A stretch of DNA of 29,444 nucleotides from Bacteroidales bacterium (lineage in GTDB: Bacteria > Bacteroidota > Bacteroidia > Bacteroidales > UBA932). The notes under the pieces are model-generated. The model made no database searches, had not been told where the DNA came from, and saw only the letters and a program-made list of their open reading frames with translations. The translations under genes and the position numbers were made by a program. The stretch spans positions 1 to 29,444 of the forward strand of contig JAILAO010000020.1 in the NCBI GenBank assembly GCA_024681565.1, given 5' to 3'. Shown one piece after another: positions 6,343-14,436 of the stretch; positions within the stretch are counted from its first letter, which is position 1; each line of letters starts with the position of its first letter.

Positions 6343-8742
6343 ATGAAAAAGCTCGACCGCTTCACGCTGAAGGCATTTATCGGACCTTTCGTCGCGATCC
6401 TCTTCGTCGTGATTTTCATCCTGATGATGCAGACGCTCTGGCTCTACATCGACGAGCTGGTGGGCAAGGGCCTCGGCATCCGGACGGTCCTGGAATTCCT
6501 GTTCTGGGGCGTCTGCAGCCTGGCGCTTCCCCTGGCGCTTCCCCTCGCGACCCTTCTGGCGGCGACGATGACCATCGGTCAGCTGGCGGAAAACAGCGAG
6601 CTGATGGCGATGAAGGCCTCCGGCATCTCCTTCGGCCGCATCATCACCCCGCTCGCGGTCGCGGCGGCCCTGATCGCCGCAGGCACCTATGTCGTCTGCT
6701 CCCACCTGGTCCCTTACGCCTACAACCAGATCTACACCCTGCGCGATGATATCGCCAAGACCAAGGACGAGATCAAGATCCCCCCGGGGACCTTCTATGA
6801 CGGCATCGAGGGCTACATCCTCCGGGTCGGCGCCCAGAACAAGGAGACCAAGATGCTCTATGACGTGCAGGTTTACGACCATACGGCCCACAAGGGCAAC
6901 ATCTCCGTCACGATCGCCGATTCCGCCGTCCTCAAGATGGCCAAAAGCAAGGACTACCTGACCTTCTCGCTCTACAACGGATCCACCTACCGCGAAGACA
7001 ACACCCTGCGCTACAGCGACACGAGCCTGGTCCTGCAGCACATCGATTTCGCCCGCCAGGAGCTGCTGATCCCGCTCAACAACTACAGTTTCGAGAAATC
7101 GGATTCCGCCCGCTTCGACGACCAGATCAAGACCAAGCAGGCCGATGAACTCCGGCACCTGAGCGATTCGCTGCGTTACGAGCTGGACTCGCTGCACCGC
7201 CTGCACTATGAGCAGATCCGACGGTCTCCGTCCCTGCTGCAGGTCAAGCAGCTGGACACCGCCCTGCGCAATCCGGACCGGCAATATTTCTCCCATCCCG
7301 ACTTCCTTACCTGGAAAAGCCGGGAAGCGGAAGCCAAAGCCTGGGCCCAAGCGGCGGACAACGCCATGAAACTCAGCGGAGAGATCAACAACTTCCGTTT
7401 CGAGTCCTATGACCGCGGGTTCAGCCTGCGCCAGTCCGACCTGTCCTACCTCGAGAAATTCGCCCAGGGGCTCGCCTGTTTCCTGCTCTTCTTCATCGGC
7501 GCCCCGATGGGCGCGCTCGTGAAAAGCAAACGCGGGGGACTCGGTGTCGGACTCATCATCTCGGTACTGTTCTTCGTCCTGTATTATGTAGTCAACATCT
7601 CGGGCACCAAACTGGCGCGTGACGGTGCGGTAGAGACTCCGGTCGGGGTCTTCATCTCCGCCGCCGTGATCGCTCCGATCGGCGCCTTCCTGACCTGGAA
7701 AGCACTGAAAGATTCAGACCTCTTCAACATGGACCAATTCAAGATCTGGCGGCGCAGGACCTTCAGCAAGATCCAACAGTTATTCCGCCCCACCCGCATC
7801 GTCTATATGGGCACGCCCGAATTCGCGGTCAAACCCCTGGACACCCTCGTCCAGGCAGGCTACAAGGTGGTCGGTGTCGTCACCGTAGCCGACAAACCCA
7901 GCGGACGCGGCCTCAAGGTCAATGAAAGCGCCGTCAAGCAATATGCCGTCGCCCACGGCATCCCGGTCCTGCAGCCGGTCAGGCTCAAGGACCCCGGGTT
8001 CCTGCAGGCCCTGCAGGCATGGAAAGCCGACCTGTTCGTCGTCGTCGCCTTCCGGATGCTTCCGGAAGAGGTCTGGTCGATGCCTAAACTCGGCACCTTC
8101 AATCTCCATGCGGCCCTGCTGCCGCAGTACCGCGGTGCGGCTCCGATCAACTGGGCCGTCATCAACGGCGAGAAGATGTCCGGCGTGACCACTTTCATGA
8201 TCGACAAAGACATCGACACCGGCGGCATCATCCTGCGCCAGGAATGCAGTATCCGTCCGGACGAGACGGCCGGAGAACTACACGACGAACTGATGCAGAT
8301 CGGTTCCGACCTGGTCCTGCAAACGGTCGAGGGACTCATCCAGCACAATGTCGAGCTGCGCGTACAGCGTTCCTTCATCCAAGGCTCCGAGGAACTCAAA
8401 CCCGCACCCAAGCTGACCAGGGAACTCTGCCACATCGACTGGAACCGGAATACGGACGACATCTACAACCTCATCCGCGGACTTTCCCCGTATCCCGCCG
8501 CTTTCGCGGAACTGGTCCAGGGAGAGAATAAGACCCAGCTTAGAATCTACCGGAGCATCAAACGTCCGGACCTGCATGCGGATCCGGGCACGGTCCTCTC
8601 CGACGGCAAGTCCTTCCTGGCCATCGCCACCGCCGACGGCGCCCTGGAGATCAGCGACCTGCAGCTCGCCGGCAAGAAGCGGATGGGGGCCGCGGACTTC
8701 CTCAAGGGTTTCCGCGACCCGGAAAACTGGCGGGCCGCCTGA
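6343..8742 (+). CDS. Fusion protein: LptF/LptG-type LPS export permease + methionyl-tRNA formyltransferase
   Basis: One uninterrupted frame of 799 residues holds two unrelated proteins. Residues 1 to about 460 are a YjgP/YjgQ (LptF/LptG) permease, part of the ABC exporter that pulls lipopolysaccharide from the inner membrane. Three spans lie near 13-33, 50-78 and 102-125, followed by a periplasmic beta region and a helical stretch, then three spans near 383-405, 408-431 and 437-457. Residues 485-799 are a full-length Fmt, which formylates initiator Met-tRNA. It starts with RIVYMGTPEFAV and keeps the catalytic set (N587 and H589 in FNLHAALLPQYRGAAPI, D625 in DKDIDTGG). The last span leaves the C-terminus in the cytoplasm, where Fmt must work, so the fusion is topologically sensible. 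No start codon exists between residue 463 (ATG at 7729) and the Fmt core. Initiation at 7729 could still yield separate Fmt with 22 extra residues. Confidence 0.93.
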   Translation: MKKLDRFTLKAFIGPFVAILFVVIFILMMQTLWLYIDELVGKGLGIRTVLEFLFWGVCSLALPLALPLATLLAATMTIGQLAENSELMAMKASGISFGRIITPLAVAAALIAAGTYVVCSHLVPYAYNQIYTLRDDIAKTKDEIKIPPGTFYDGIEGYILRVGAQNKETKMLYDVQVYDHTAHKGNISVTIADSAVLKMAKSKDYLTFSLYNGSTYREDNTLRYSDTSLVLQHIDFARQELLIPLNNYSFEKSDSARFDDQIKTKQADELRHLSDSLRYELDSLHRLHYEQIRRSPSLLQVKQLDTALRNPDRQYFSHPDFLTWKSREAEAKAWAQAADNAMKLSGEINNFRFESYDRGFSLRQSDLSYLEKFAQGLACFLLFFIGAPMGALVKSKRGGLGVGLIISVLFFVLYYVVNISGTKLARDGAVETPVGVFISAAVIAPIGAFLTWKALKDSDLFNMDQFKIWRRRTFSKIQQLFRPTRIVYMGTPEFAVKPLDTLVQAGYKVVGVVTVADKPSGRGLKVNESAVKQYAVAHGIPVLQPVRLKDPGFLQALQAWKADLFVVVAFRMLPEEVWSMPKLGTFNLHAALLPQYRGAAPINWAVINGEKMSGVTTFMIDKDIDTGGIILRQECSIRPDETAGELHDELMQIGSDLVLQTVEGLIQHNVELRVQRSFIQGSEELKPAPKLTRELCHIDWNRNTDDIYNLIRGLSPYPAAFAELVQGENKTQLRIYRSIKRPDLHADPGTVLSDGKSFLAIATADGALEISDLQLAGKKRMGAADFLKGFRDPENWRAA

Positions 8743-8754
8743 CCGCCGTTTTTC

Positions 8755-8791
8755 AAAAACCTCCGGAAAAACAATGGTTCCGGGGGTTTTT
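8755..8791 (+). terminator. Rho-independent terminator after the LptF/G-Fmt gene
   Basis: Arm 8755-8768 (AAAAACCTCCGGAA) pairs with 8778-8791 (TTCCGGGGGTTTTT) with only one G-T wobble and a 9-base loop. The second arm ends in five T. It separates the alaS unit from the next plus-strand operon. Confidence 0.85.
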
Positions 8792-8817
8792 GACATAGTA
8801 TATTTGAAGAATTCGTT

Positions 8818-8825
8818 TATCTTTG
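8818..8825 (+). promoter_or_regulatory. -7 promoter element (TATCTTTG) for the polyferredoxin/reductase operon
   Basis: TATCTTTG is a full match to TAnnTTTG. It lies 25 bases before the ATG at 8851 and just after a terminator, where a new promoter is expected. TTTG motifs occur upstream at 8803 and 8789 but at 11 and 25 bases, not the usual 19-21, so the -33 element is uncertain. Confidence 0.55.
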
Positions 8826-8850
8826 CGGAACACACCGTTTTTATCCTTAT

Positions 8851-10350
8851 ATGTTACGTAAATTCCGCATTGCCCTGGCAGCGGTCTTCTTCGTGGGGAT
8901 CACGCTGCTGTTCGTGGGCATCGGCCATGACTGGTGGGGTTGGATGGCAAAACTTCAGTTCCTACCCTCGGCGCTGGCCCTCAATTTTGCCGTCATCGCA
9001 GGCATTCTGCTGCTCACCTTCGTCTTCGGCCGTGTCTACTGCTCCGTCATCTGCCCGATGGGCGTCTTCCAGGACCTCGTTCTCTGGATCCGCCGCACCT
9101 CCGGCAAATGGATGCAGAATGCCCAGACCCGCAAACTCAAAAAGCTCAAAGAGAGCGGCTCCACCGAAAAGCCCAAGGTAAAGCAGTATCTCAAGCGTTT
9201 TGATTATGTTCCGGAGCACAAATGGGTGCGCTACGGCGTCCTGGTACTCTCTATCGTATCTCTCTTTGTCAGCGGTCAGATGCTGATCGCCCTGATTGCT
9301 CCGTACAGCGCCTACGGGCGCGTGGTGCGCAGCATCGTGGGTGTGGCCTCCGGTTCGGTCGTCCCGGCCCTGCTGATCACCGGTCTGCTGACGCTCGTCA
9401 TCATTTTCTGCTGCGCCTGGCTCTGGGGGCGCGAATACTGCAACACGGTCTGTCCGGTGGGCACGACCCTCAGCCTGGTCAGCCGTTTCTCCCTGTTCCG
9501 CCCGACCATCGACCTGTCCAAGTGCACCAGCTGCGGGCGCTGCGGCAAGGGCTGCAAGGCCTCCTGCATCGACACCAAGAATCACCGGATCGACTACTCC
9601 CGCTGCGTGGATTGCTTCGACTGCATGGACAATTGTACCGAAGGTGCGCTGAAGTATCGCTTCGTCGGACTCAAGGGCGCCAGGATCGAAGCGGAGCCCG
9701 CCGCCCCGGCCACACAGGAATCCGGATCGGACACGGGCCGCAGGGCATTCCTCGCCGCTACCGCGTTTGTGGGCACGGCGATGGCCGCCAAGGCCCAGGA
9801 CCATATGCACGGCGGATTCGCCGAGGTCGTTCCCAAGCAGAATCCCGAACGCGGCACACGCCTGGTCCCCTTCGGCGCCGGCAGCGTCCAATCGTTCTAT
9901 GACCATTGCACGGCCTGCCAGCTCTGCGTCAGCGCCTGTCCCAACGGTGTTCTGCGTCCCTCCACGGACTTCGAGCACTTCATGCAGCCGGTGATGGGTT
10001 ATGAGAAGGGTTACTGCCGTCCGGAATGTACGGCCTGCAGTCAGGTCTGTCCCGCAGGGGCCATCCTCCCCGTCAACCCCGGACAGAAGCAGACGATCCA
10101 GATCGGCCTCGCCCATGTCAACCTCGAGCTCTGCATTGCGGCGAACGGAAAAGACAGCTGCGGCAACTGCGCCTATCACTGCCCTTCCGGAGCCATCCGC
10201 ATGGTCGAGAAGGAAGGGATGCAGTACAAGATCCCGACCGTCGTCGAATCGCAATGTATCGGCTGCGGCGCCTGCGAGAACCTTTGCCCGTCCCGCCCTG
10301 TCAGCGCGATCACCGTCCGCGGAAACGCCATCCACCACACCAACGCATAA
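8851..10350 (+). CDS. NapH/CcoG-like membrane polyferredoxin with extra C-terminal 4Fe-4S domain
   Basis: This 499-residue iron-sulfur membrane protein probably moves electrons across or along the inner membrane. Four spans lie near 8-26, 42-62, 126-150 and 172-196. Paired C-x3-CP motifs, C64/C68 and C197/C201, are typical of the NapH family. Two ferredoxin clusters follow (C225, C228, C231, C235; C252, C255, C258, C262). A GRRAFLAATAF stretch at 296-306 then resembles a twin-arginine signal with a hydrophobic segment. The remaining part carries more cysteine sets (C353-C363, C389-C400, C428-C444, C469-C479), enough for about four 4Fe-4S clusters. If the internal segment spans the membrane, the last domain is periplasmic. 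That would place it beside the exported reductase encoded 5 bases downstream. The partner assignment is inference. Confidence 0.9.
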   Translation: MLRKFRIALAAVFFVGITLLFVGIGHDWWGWMAKLQFLPSALALNFAVIAGILLLTFVFGRVYCSVICPMGVFQDLVLWIRRTSGKWMQNAQTRKLKKLKESGSTEKPKVKQYLKRFDYVPEHKWVRYGVLVLSIVSLFVSGQMLIALIAPYSAYGRVVRSIVGVASGSVVPALLITGLLTLVIIFCCAWLWGREYCNTVCPVGTTLSLVSRFSLFRPTIDLSKCTSCGRCGKGCKASCIDTKNHRIDYSRCVDCFDCMDNCTEGALKYRFVGLKGARIEAEPAAPATQESGSDTGRRAFLAATAFVGTAMAAKAQDHMHGGFAEVVPKQNPERGTRLVPFGAGSVQSFYDHCTACQLCVSACPNGVLRPSTDFEHFMQPVMGYEKGYCRPECTACSQVCPAGAILPVNPGQKQTIQIGLAHVNLELCIAANGKDSCGNCAYHCPSGAIRMVEKEGMQYKIPTVVESQCIGCGACENLCPSRPVSAITVRGNAIHHTNA

Positions 10351-10355
10351 GCCCT

Positions 10356-11687
10356 ATGGACAGAAGAGAATTTTTGAAATCTGCAGGCCTGGGCGCAGCT
10401 GCGCTCGGTGTTGCCGCCTGCGCTCCCGGCGCCGACCAGAAAGTCAGCGACTTCCAAGGCAACAAAGACCTCAACGGCCAGATGCTCCAGAACTATCCGG
10501 GCATCGGCACCCTCGGCTACGGCTGTATGCGCTGGCCGATGAAGAAGGGTGAGGACGGCCGGAACCATATCGACCAGGAAGAAGTCAACCGCCTGGTGGA
10601 CTTCGCGCTCGAGCACGGGGTCAACTATTTCGACACCTCTCCCGTGTACCTGGGCGGAGACAGCGAGCGGGCCACCGCCGAAGCGCTCAACCGCCATCCG
10701 CGCGAGAGCTGGCTGCTCGCCACCAAGCTGTCGGTCTTCGGCAACTCCACCTACGAAGGCTGCGTCCAGATGTACAAGCGCTCGCTGGAGATCTTCAAGA
10801 CGGAGTATATCGACTACTATCTGCTGCACTCCGTCAAGGACATGGACGACTTCAACAACCGCTTCGGCAATACCGGCATCCTCGAATTCCTGCTCAAGGA
10901 GCGGGAAGCGGGCCGCATCCGCCATCTCGGGTTCTCGTTCCACGGCCACAAGGACGGCTTCGACGGCATGATGGCCCTGCACGAGAAATACCATTGGGAT
11001 TTCGTGCAGATCCAAATGAACTACGTCGACTGGGAGCACCCCAACGGACGCAACACCCGCGCCGACTACCTCTATGCCGAACTGGACAAGCGGGAGATTC
11101 CCATCGTCATCATGGAGCCCTTGCGCGGCGGTGCCCTGGCAGACATTCCCGCCCGGCTCGCCGACGAGCTCAAGTCCCGCGAACCGCAGCGTTCCATCGC
11201 CTCTTGGGCGTTCCGCTACGTGGGCAGCTTCCCGCGTGTGATGTGTGCGCTGAGCGGTATGACCTATATGGAACACCTGCAGGACAACCTGGAGAATTTC
11301 CTCAACTTCGAACCGCTCGACGACGAGGAGAAGAAGCTCCTGCTGCATGTCGCCACGCAGATGGAAGATTACCCCCTGGTGCGCTGTACGGCCTGTCAAT
11401 ACTGTATGCCCTGCCCTTACGGCATCAATATCCCGGGCATCTTCAAGTTCTACAACGATAACGTCACCGCCGGCACCTATGTCACCAGCAAGGAGCAGGA
11501 AGGTTACGCCAGGATGCGCCGCAAGTTCCTGCTGGCTTACAACGAGGCCATCCCGACGGTCCGCCAGGCAGACCATTGCATCAGCTGCCGCCGCTGCGAG
11601 AAGGAATGTCCGCAGAACATCCATATCCCGGATGAGCTGCGCCGCATCGACCGCTACATCGAAAGTCTCAAACAGGAGACCTTGTAA
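10356..11687 (+). CDS. Exported aldo/keto reductase with C-terminal 4Fe-4S dicluster domain
   Basis: The start at 10356 is chosen because MDRREFLKSAGLGAAALG is a twin-arginine signal. It is followed by a lipobox, VAAC, with C22 as the possible lipid attachment site. The mature part is an aldo/keto reductase barrel. The catalytic tetrad is visible: D93, Y98, K124 and H158. The C-terminal domain holds two cysteine sets, C344-C353 (CTACQYCMPCP) and C408-C418 (CISCRRCEKECP), matching the 4Fe-4S dicluster domain of this AKR subgroup. Length is 443 residues. Tat export fits a protein that must fold with its clusters before transport. The gene follows the polyferredoxin gene by 5 bases, which suggests that clusters rather than soluble NADPH may feed it. 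The substrate is unknown. Confidence 0.92.
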   Translation: MDRREFLKSAGLGAAALGVAACAPGADQKVSDFQGNKDLNGQMLQNYPGIGTLGYGCMRWPMKKGEDGRNHIDQEEVNRLVDFALEHGVNYFDTSPVYLGGDSERATAEALNRHPRESWLLATKLSVFGNSTYEGCVQMYKRSLEIFKTEYIDYYLLHSVKDMDDFNNRFGNTGILEFLLKEREAGRIRHLGFSFHGHKDGFDGMMALHEKYHWDFVQIQMNYVDWEHPNGRNTRADYLYAELDKREIPIVIMEPLRGGALADIPARLADELKSREPQRSIASWAFRYVGSFPRVMCALSGMTYMEHLQDNLENFLNFEPLDDEEKKLLLHVATQMEDYPLVRCTACQYCMPCPYGINIPGIFKFYNDNVTAGTYVTSKEQEGYARMRRKFLLAYNEAIPTVRQADHCISCRRCEKECPQNIHIPDELRRIDRYIESLKQETL

Positions 11688-11723
11688 GTACCAGCGCCCG
11701 ACACGGTATCGGCACGCTCTGTG

Positions 11724-11753
11724 AAAACCCCCGGTCATCTGGCCGGGGGTTTT
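11724..11753. terminator. Bidirectional hairpin terminator between convergent genes
   Basis: AAAACCCCCGG at 11724-11734 and CCGGGGGTTTT at 11743-11753 form a perfect 11-base-pair stem with an 8-base loop. The A and T runs at the ends let it work in both directions. It serves the reductase gene from the left and trmB from the right. Confidence 0.88.
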
Positions 11754-11765
11754 CCTGTTTTCCTG

Positions 11766-12737
11766 TCAATCGCTGCCGGCCTCCGCGTGGAGTTTCTGCC
11801 GGCGGGTTTCGGCGGAGTCGTGTCCGAAGAGCAGGCGCGGTCCTTCTGCGGCGCGCCACGCCTTGCTGTCGAACTCCTCCGGATCCCGGGGACTCACATA
11901 GGCTCCCTCGTGGTCGATGACAAAGGACAGATACGTGATCGGATAGCCTTGTTCCAAGAACAATTGCTCGTAGAATGTCTGCACTTCGCGCACGACCGGC
12001 TGCACTTCCGGGGAAAAGCCGTTCGGCAGCTCCCCGCCGAAAACGTCCTGCTGTGCAGGACCCCTCCCTCTTACGGTGCCGAGGGTGGCACGGTTTTCTG
12101 CAGGGACTGCCGATACGGCAGAATCTTCCCCGGAAGCGCCGTACAGATCGGCGGTGCAGGCAAGGATGCGGAGGCCGTTGGCCCGGCAGACGGCGAGCGT
12201 GTATTCGTGCAGGAACCGCGAATCGGTCTTGAGGTGGACGATACCGCCCGGACGCAGGAAACTGCGGTACCGCTCCAGGAAGAGCGGCGAAGACAGACGC
12301 GAATTCTCGCTGCGGTACTGCGGATCGGAGAAGGTCAGCCAGATCTCGGAAACCTCCCCGGGTGCAAAAAAAGCCGTAATGAATTCCACGCGCGTGCGGA
12401 GGAAGGCTACATTCGGCAACGCATGCTCCGTCGCATACTTGGCACCCTTCCAGAGACGTGCTCCCTTGATGTCCACACCGATATAATTGCGCGACGGATC
12501 CCGCTCCGAGAGCGCCACCGTATACTCTCCCTTGCCGCAGCCCAGTTCCAGGACGGTCTCCCTTCCGGAACCGGCAGACGCACCCGGCAAGGAGGCGAAG
12601 AACTTGTCCCAATGCCCCTTGACGGCATGGTCGCGCAGCTTGAAGTAGCCATCGGCCAGGAGTTCCTGCGCCGAAGGCTGGAGCAGACAGGAGAACGTCT
12701 CGTTCTCGGCGAATTTCCGCAATTTATCGTGTCCCAT
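11766..12737 (-). CDS. trmB: tRNA (guanine-N7-)-methyltransferase, with an insertion
   Basis: This 323-residue TrmB-family enzyme puts the N7-methyl group on G46 of tRNA using S-adenosylmethionine. The SAM loop is LELGCGKGEYT at 64-73, with IGVDIKGARLW following. The Bacteroidetes form of the active-site motif, FSDPQ (136-140), replaces the common FPDPW. LRPGGIVHLKTDS at 161-173 is the next conserved block. Family members in Bacteroidetes are about 70-90 residues shorter (from memory). The extra length sits in a stretch from about 201 to 247, rich in A, G, S and P, and in a tail after about 281. Its start overlaps gldH by 14 bases. It is the last gene of the long minus-strand cluster and ends at a strong terminator. 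Confidence 0.9.
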   Translation of the reverse strand: MGHDKLRKFAENETFSCLLQPSAQELLADGYFKLRDHAVKGHWDKFFASLPGASAGSGRETVLELGCGKGEYTVALSERDPSRNYIGVDIKGARLWKGAKYATEHALPNVAFLRTRVEFITAFFAPGEVSEIWLTFSDPQYRSENSRLSSPLFLERYRSFLRPGGIVHLKTDSRFLHEYTLAVCRANGLRILACTADLYGASGEDSAVSAVPAENRATLGTVRGRGPAQQDVFGGELPNGFSPEVQPVVREVQTFYEQLFLEQGYPITYLSFVIDHEGAYVSPRDPEEFDSKAWRAAEGPRLLFGHDSAETRRQKLHAEAGSD

Positions 12738-13152
12738 CCTGTTTCTTGTATACGATACCCATTCCCAGAAAATCCGGCCCTACGTCCACGGGCCGCACGC
12801 TCAGCTGCCAGTCCCCTGCCTGGGCAGGCACCATGCCGCTCCGGTAGAGCTCCTTCGTCCCGCGTACACCCACGGAACGCATATAAACCGTTTCCGAAAA
12901 ACCGTCTCCGGACGGAGCCAGCCACTGCACGTTGAGCCGGACATTGTTCACCGGCGTCTTGCCGACCCGACTGTAAAACCAGAAATCATACGCCGCCGTG
13001 GTGTCCGTCAGCGGAAGGGTGAAAAGATACACCCCGTCGCGGGCATCCTTCCGCGAGACGAACTCTTCCATCCCGTCCGGCTCCGAACAGGCCGGCAGCA
13101 TCCATCCCAGGATGAATGCTGCCGCATATGCCCATATTCTGCCGGGCTTCAT
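12724..13152 (-). CDS. gldH: GldH-family gliding-motility-type lipoprotein
   Basis: This 142-residue protein begins with a lipoprotein signal that ends in the lipobox LPAC, with C22 as the lipidated cysteine. The middle shows the GldH pattern, with YDFWFYSR and LNVQWLAPSGDGFSETVYM. GldH was defined as a lipoprotein needed for gliding in Flavobacterium. Non-gliding Bacteroidales keep it, so a gliding role should not be assumed here. Its place directly behind ricT, itself behind holB, is the gene order familiar from Bacteroidetes and supports the call. The start codon abuts the ricT stop (TAG then ATG). The trmB start lies inside its last codons. Confidence 0.82.
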   Translation of the reverse strand: MKPGRIWAYAAAFILGWMLPACSEPDGMEEFVSRKDARDGVYLFTLPLTDTTAAYDFWFYSRVGKTPVNNVRLNVQWLAPSGDGFSETVYMRSVGVRGTKELYRSGMVPAQAGDWQLSVRPVDVGPDFLGMGIVYKKQDGTR

Positions 13153-14436
13153 CTATTCGGATTCTTTCTGCTGGGGTTTTTTCCCGCCGCGGCCGCCCCC
13201 CTGGCGGCCCCGGTTGCGTCCGGAATTGCCATTGGGATGCTCGGCTTTGGGTTGCTGCTCTCCGGATTTCGGGGCGGCCTGCGCCGGCCCCTTGGCATTC
13301 CGGGACTTGGAGCGGTTCCGCCCGCCCCGGGATTTCTTGCGCTTGGGAGAATCGAAGCGGCTGATACTGTCATCACCCACCGCTGTCACGAACTCCGGGA
13401 CATACGGTTCCGGTTCCGTCCGCAGCGACTCGGGCTTTTCCCCGTTGCGGTTCATCTCGATGATATCCCACACGTCGGCGGCGTCCAGCGGGAACAACTC
13501 CGCATCGGAACTGCGGTCATAAGAGAAATACATCACCTCGCGGAGGATATCCGTCTTGCGCAGCCAGGCCTGGCCGTCCTCGAACTCCAGCGGTTCGCTG
13601 ACCTTGGGGATGCGGGACTGCGCATCCAGATAGGTTGCGACCTCATAGTTGAGGCAGCACTTGAGTTTGCCGCACTGTCCCGCCAGTTTCTGCGGATTCA
13701 GCGACAGGTCCTGACAGCGGGCCGCCGCCGTGGATATGCTCTGGAAGGAAGATATATAATTGGCGCAGCACAGCTCGCGGCCGCAGATTCCCAGGCCTCC
13801 GATGAGGCCGGCCTCCTGCCGCGCTCCGATCTGCTTCATTTCGATCCGGATGCGAAACTCCTCCGCAAACACCTTGATCAGCTGGCGGAAGTCCACGCGC
13901 CCGTCAGCGATGTAATAGAAGATGGCCTTGCTGCCGTCTCCCTGGAACTCCACGTCACCGATCTTCATCTCCAGTCCCATCTCCGCCGCGATCCGGCGGG
14001 CCTTGATCATCGTATCCTGCTCCCGGGCGATGGCCTCCTGCCATTTCTCGATATCGCTCTGGCGGGCCTTGCGATAGATCTTCTTGAACGGGGCCGTTTC
14101 CGGATCGATCCCGCGGCTGTGCATCTGACGGCCCACGATCGGGCCTTCCAGGGTCACGATGCCGAGGTCCTGCCCCGTCGTGGCTTCCACCACGACCAGG
14201 TCGCCCATGCGGATGCTTTGGGAGGAATCATTGATGTAGAAGCCCTTGCGGGTGTTTTTGAACCGCACTTCATAGAGATTGCGGTAGGTACCGTCGGCGG
14301 CATATTTGAGCCAGTTGAAATCTCCCAGCTTGCAGCAGCCGGCACGGTAAGTGCAACGGGTCTCGCCCGTCTGCTCTTCGTGCGTCACCACGCAGCCGCG
14401 GGAGCAATCGTATTGGATGGATTCGTTCGTCGTCAT
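13153..14436 (-). CDS. ricT: RicT/YaaT-like PSP1 domain protein
   Basis: The start MTTNESIQYDCSRGC at 14436 is fixed by an ATGA overlap with the holB stop. The 427-residue protein carries the PSP1 domain with its conserved cysteines: C34-C35 in CCKLGDFNW, then GICGRELCCANY and GKLKCCLNYE. In Bacillus the RicT-RicF-RicA complex holds iron-sulfur clusters and assists RNase Y-dependent mRNA maturation. The role in Bacteroidetes is less clear. The last 75 residues are disordered and basic, rich in R, G, K, N and Q with RGG-like pieces (SRGGRNRSKSRN, GRQGGGRGGKK), suggesting RNA contact. An in-frame extension further upstream is open but overlaps holB and has no family resemblance. Confidence 0.9.
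   Translation of the reverse strand: MTTNESIQYDCSRGCVVTHEEQTGETRCTYRAGCCKLGDFNWLKYAADGTYRNLYEVRFKNTRKGFYINDSSQSIRMGDLVVVEATTGQDLGIVTLEGPIVGRQMHSRGIDPETAPFKKIYRKARQSDIEKWQEAIAREQDTMIKARRIAAEMGLEMKIGDVEFQGDGSKAIFYYIADGRVDFRQLIKVFAEEFRIRIEMKQIGARQEAGLIGGLGICGRELCCANYISSFQSISTAAARCQDLSLNPQKLAGQCGKLKCCLNYEVATYLDAQSRIPKVSEPLEFEDGQAWLRKTDILREVMYFSYDRSSDAELFPLDAADVWDIIEMNRNGEKPESLRTEPEPYVPEFVTAVGDDSISRFDSPKRKKSRGGRNRSKSRNAKGPAQAAPKSGEQQPKAEHPNGNSGRNRGRQGGGRGGKKPQQKESE

Noticed and set aside
3742..7350. Very long open frame (about 1200 codons) on the minus strand opposite alaS and the permease-Fmt gene
   Set aside because: It is antisense to two clearly recognised genes. Its translation is rich in D, E, V, G and L in a pattern expected from GC-rich codon bias, and it has no recognisable domain.
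7700..7810. Simple sequencing frameshift as the cause of the permease-Fmt fusion
   Set aside because: Both parts are complete and in the same frame. A frameshift would be expected to leave garbled residues, while the linker is a plausible charged helix. A single-base change of a stop codon cannot be excluded, so this is kept as a check, not as the explanation.
8962..11738. Two overlapping minus-strand frames of about 460 and 520 codons opposite the polyferredoxin and reductase genes
   Set aside because: Both are shadows of well supported plus-strand genes and have no start context or family resemblance.
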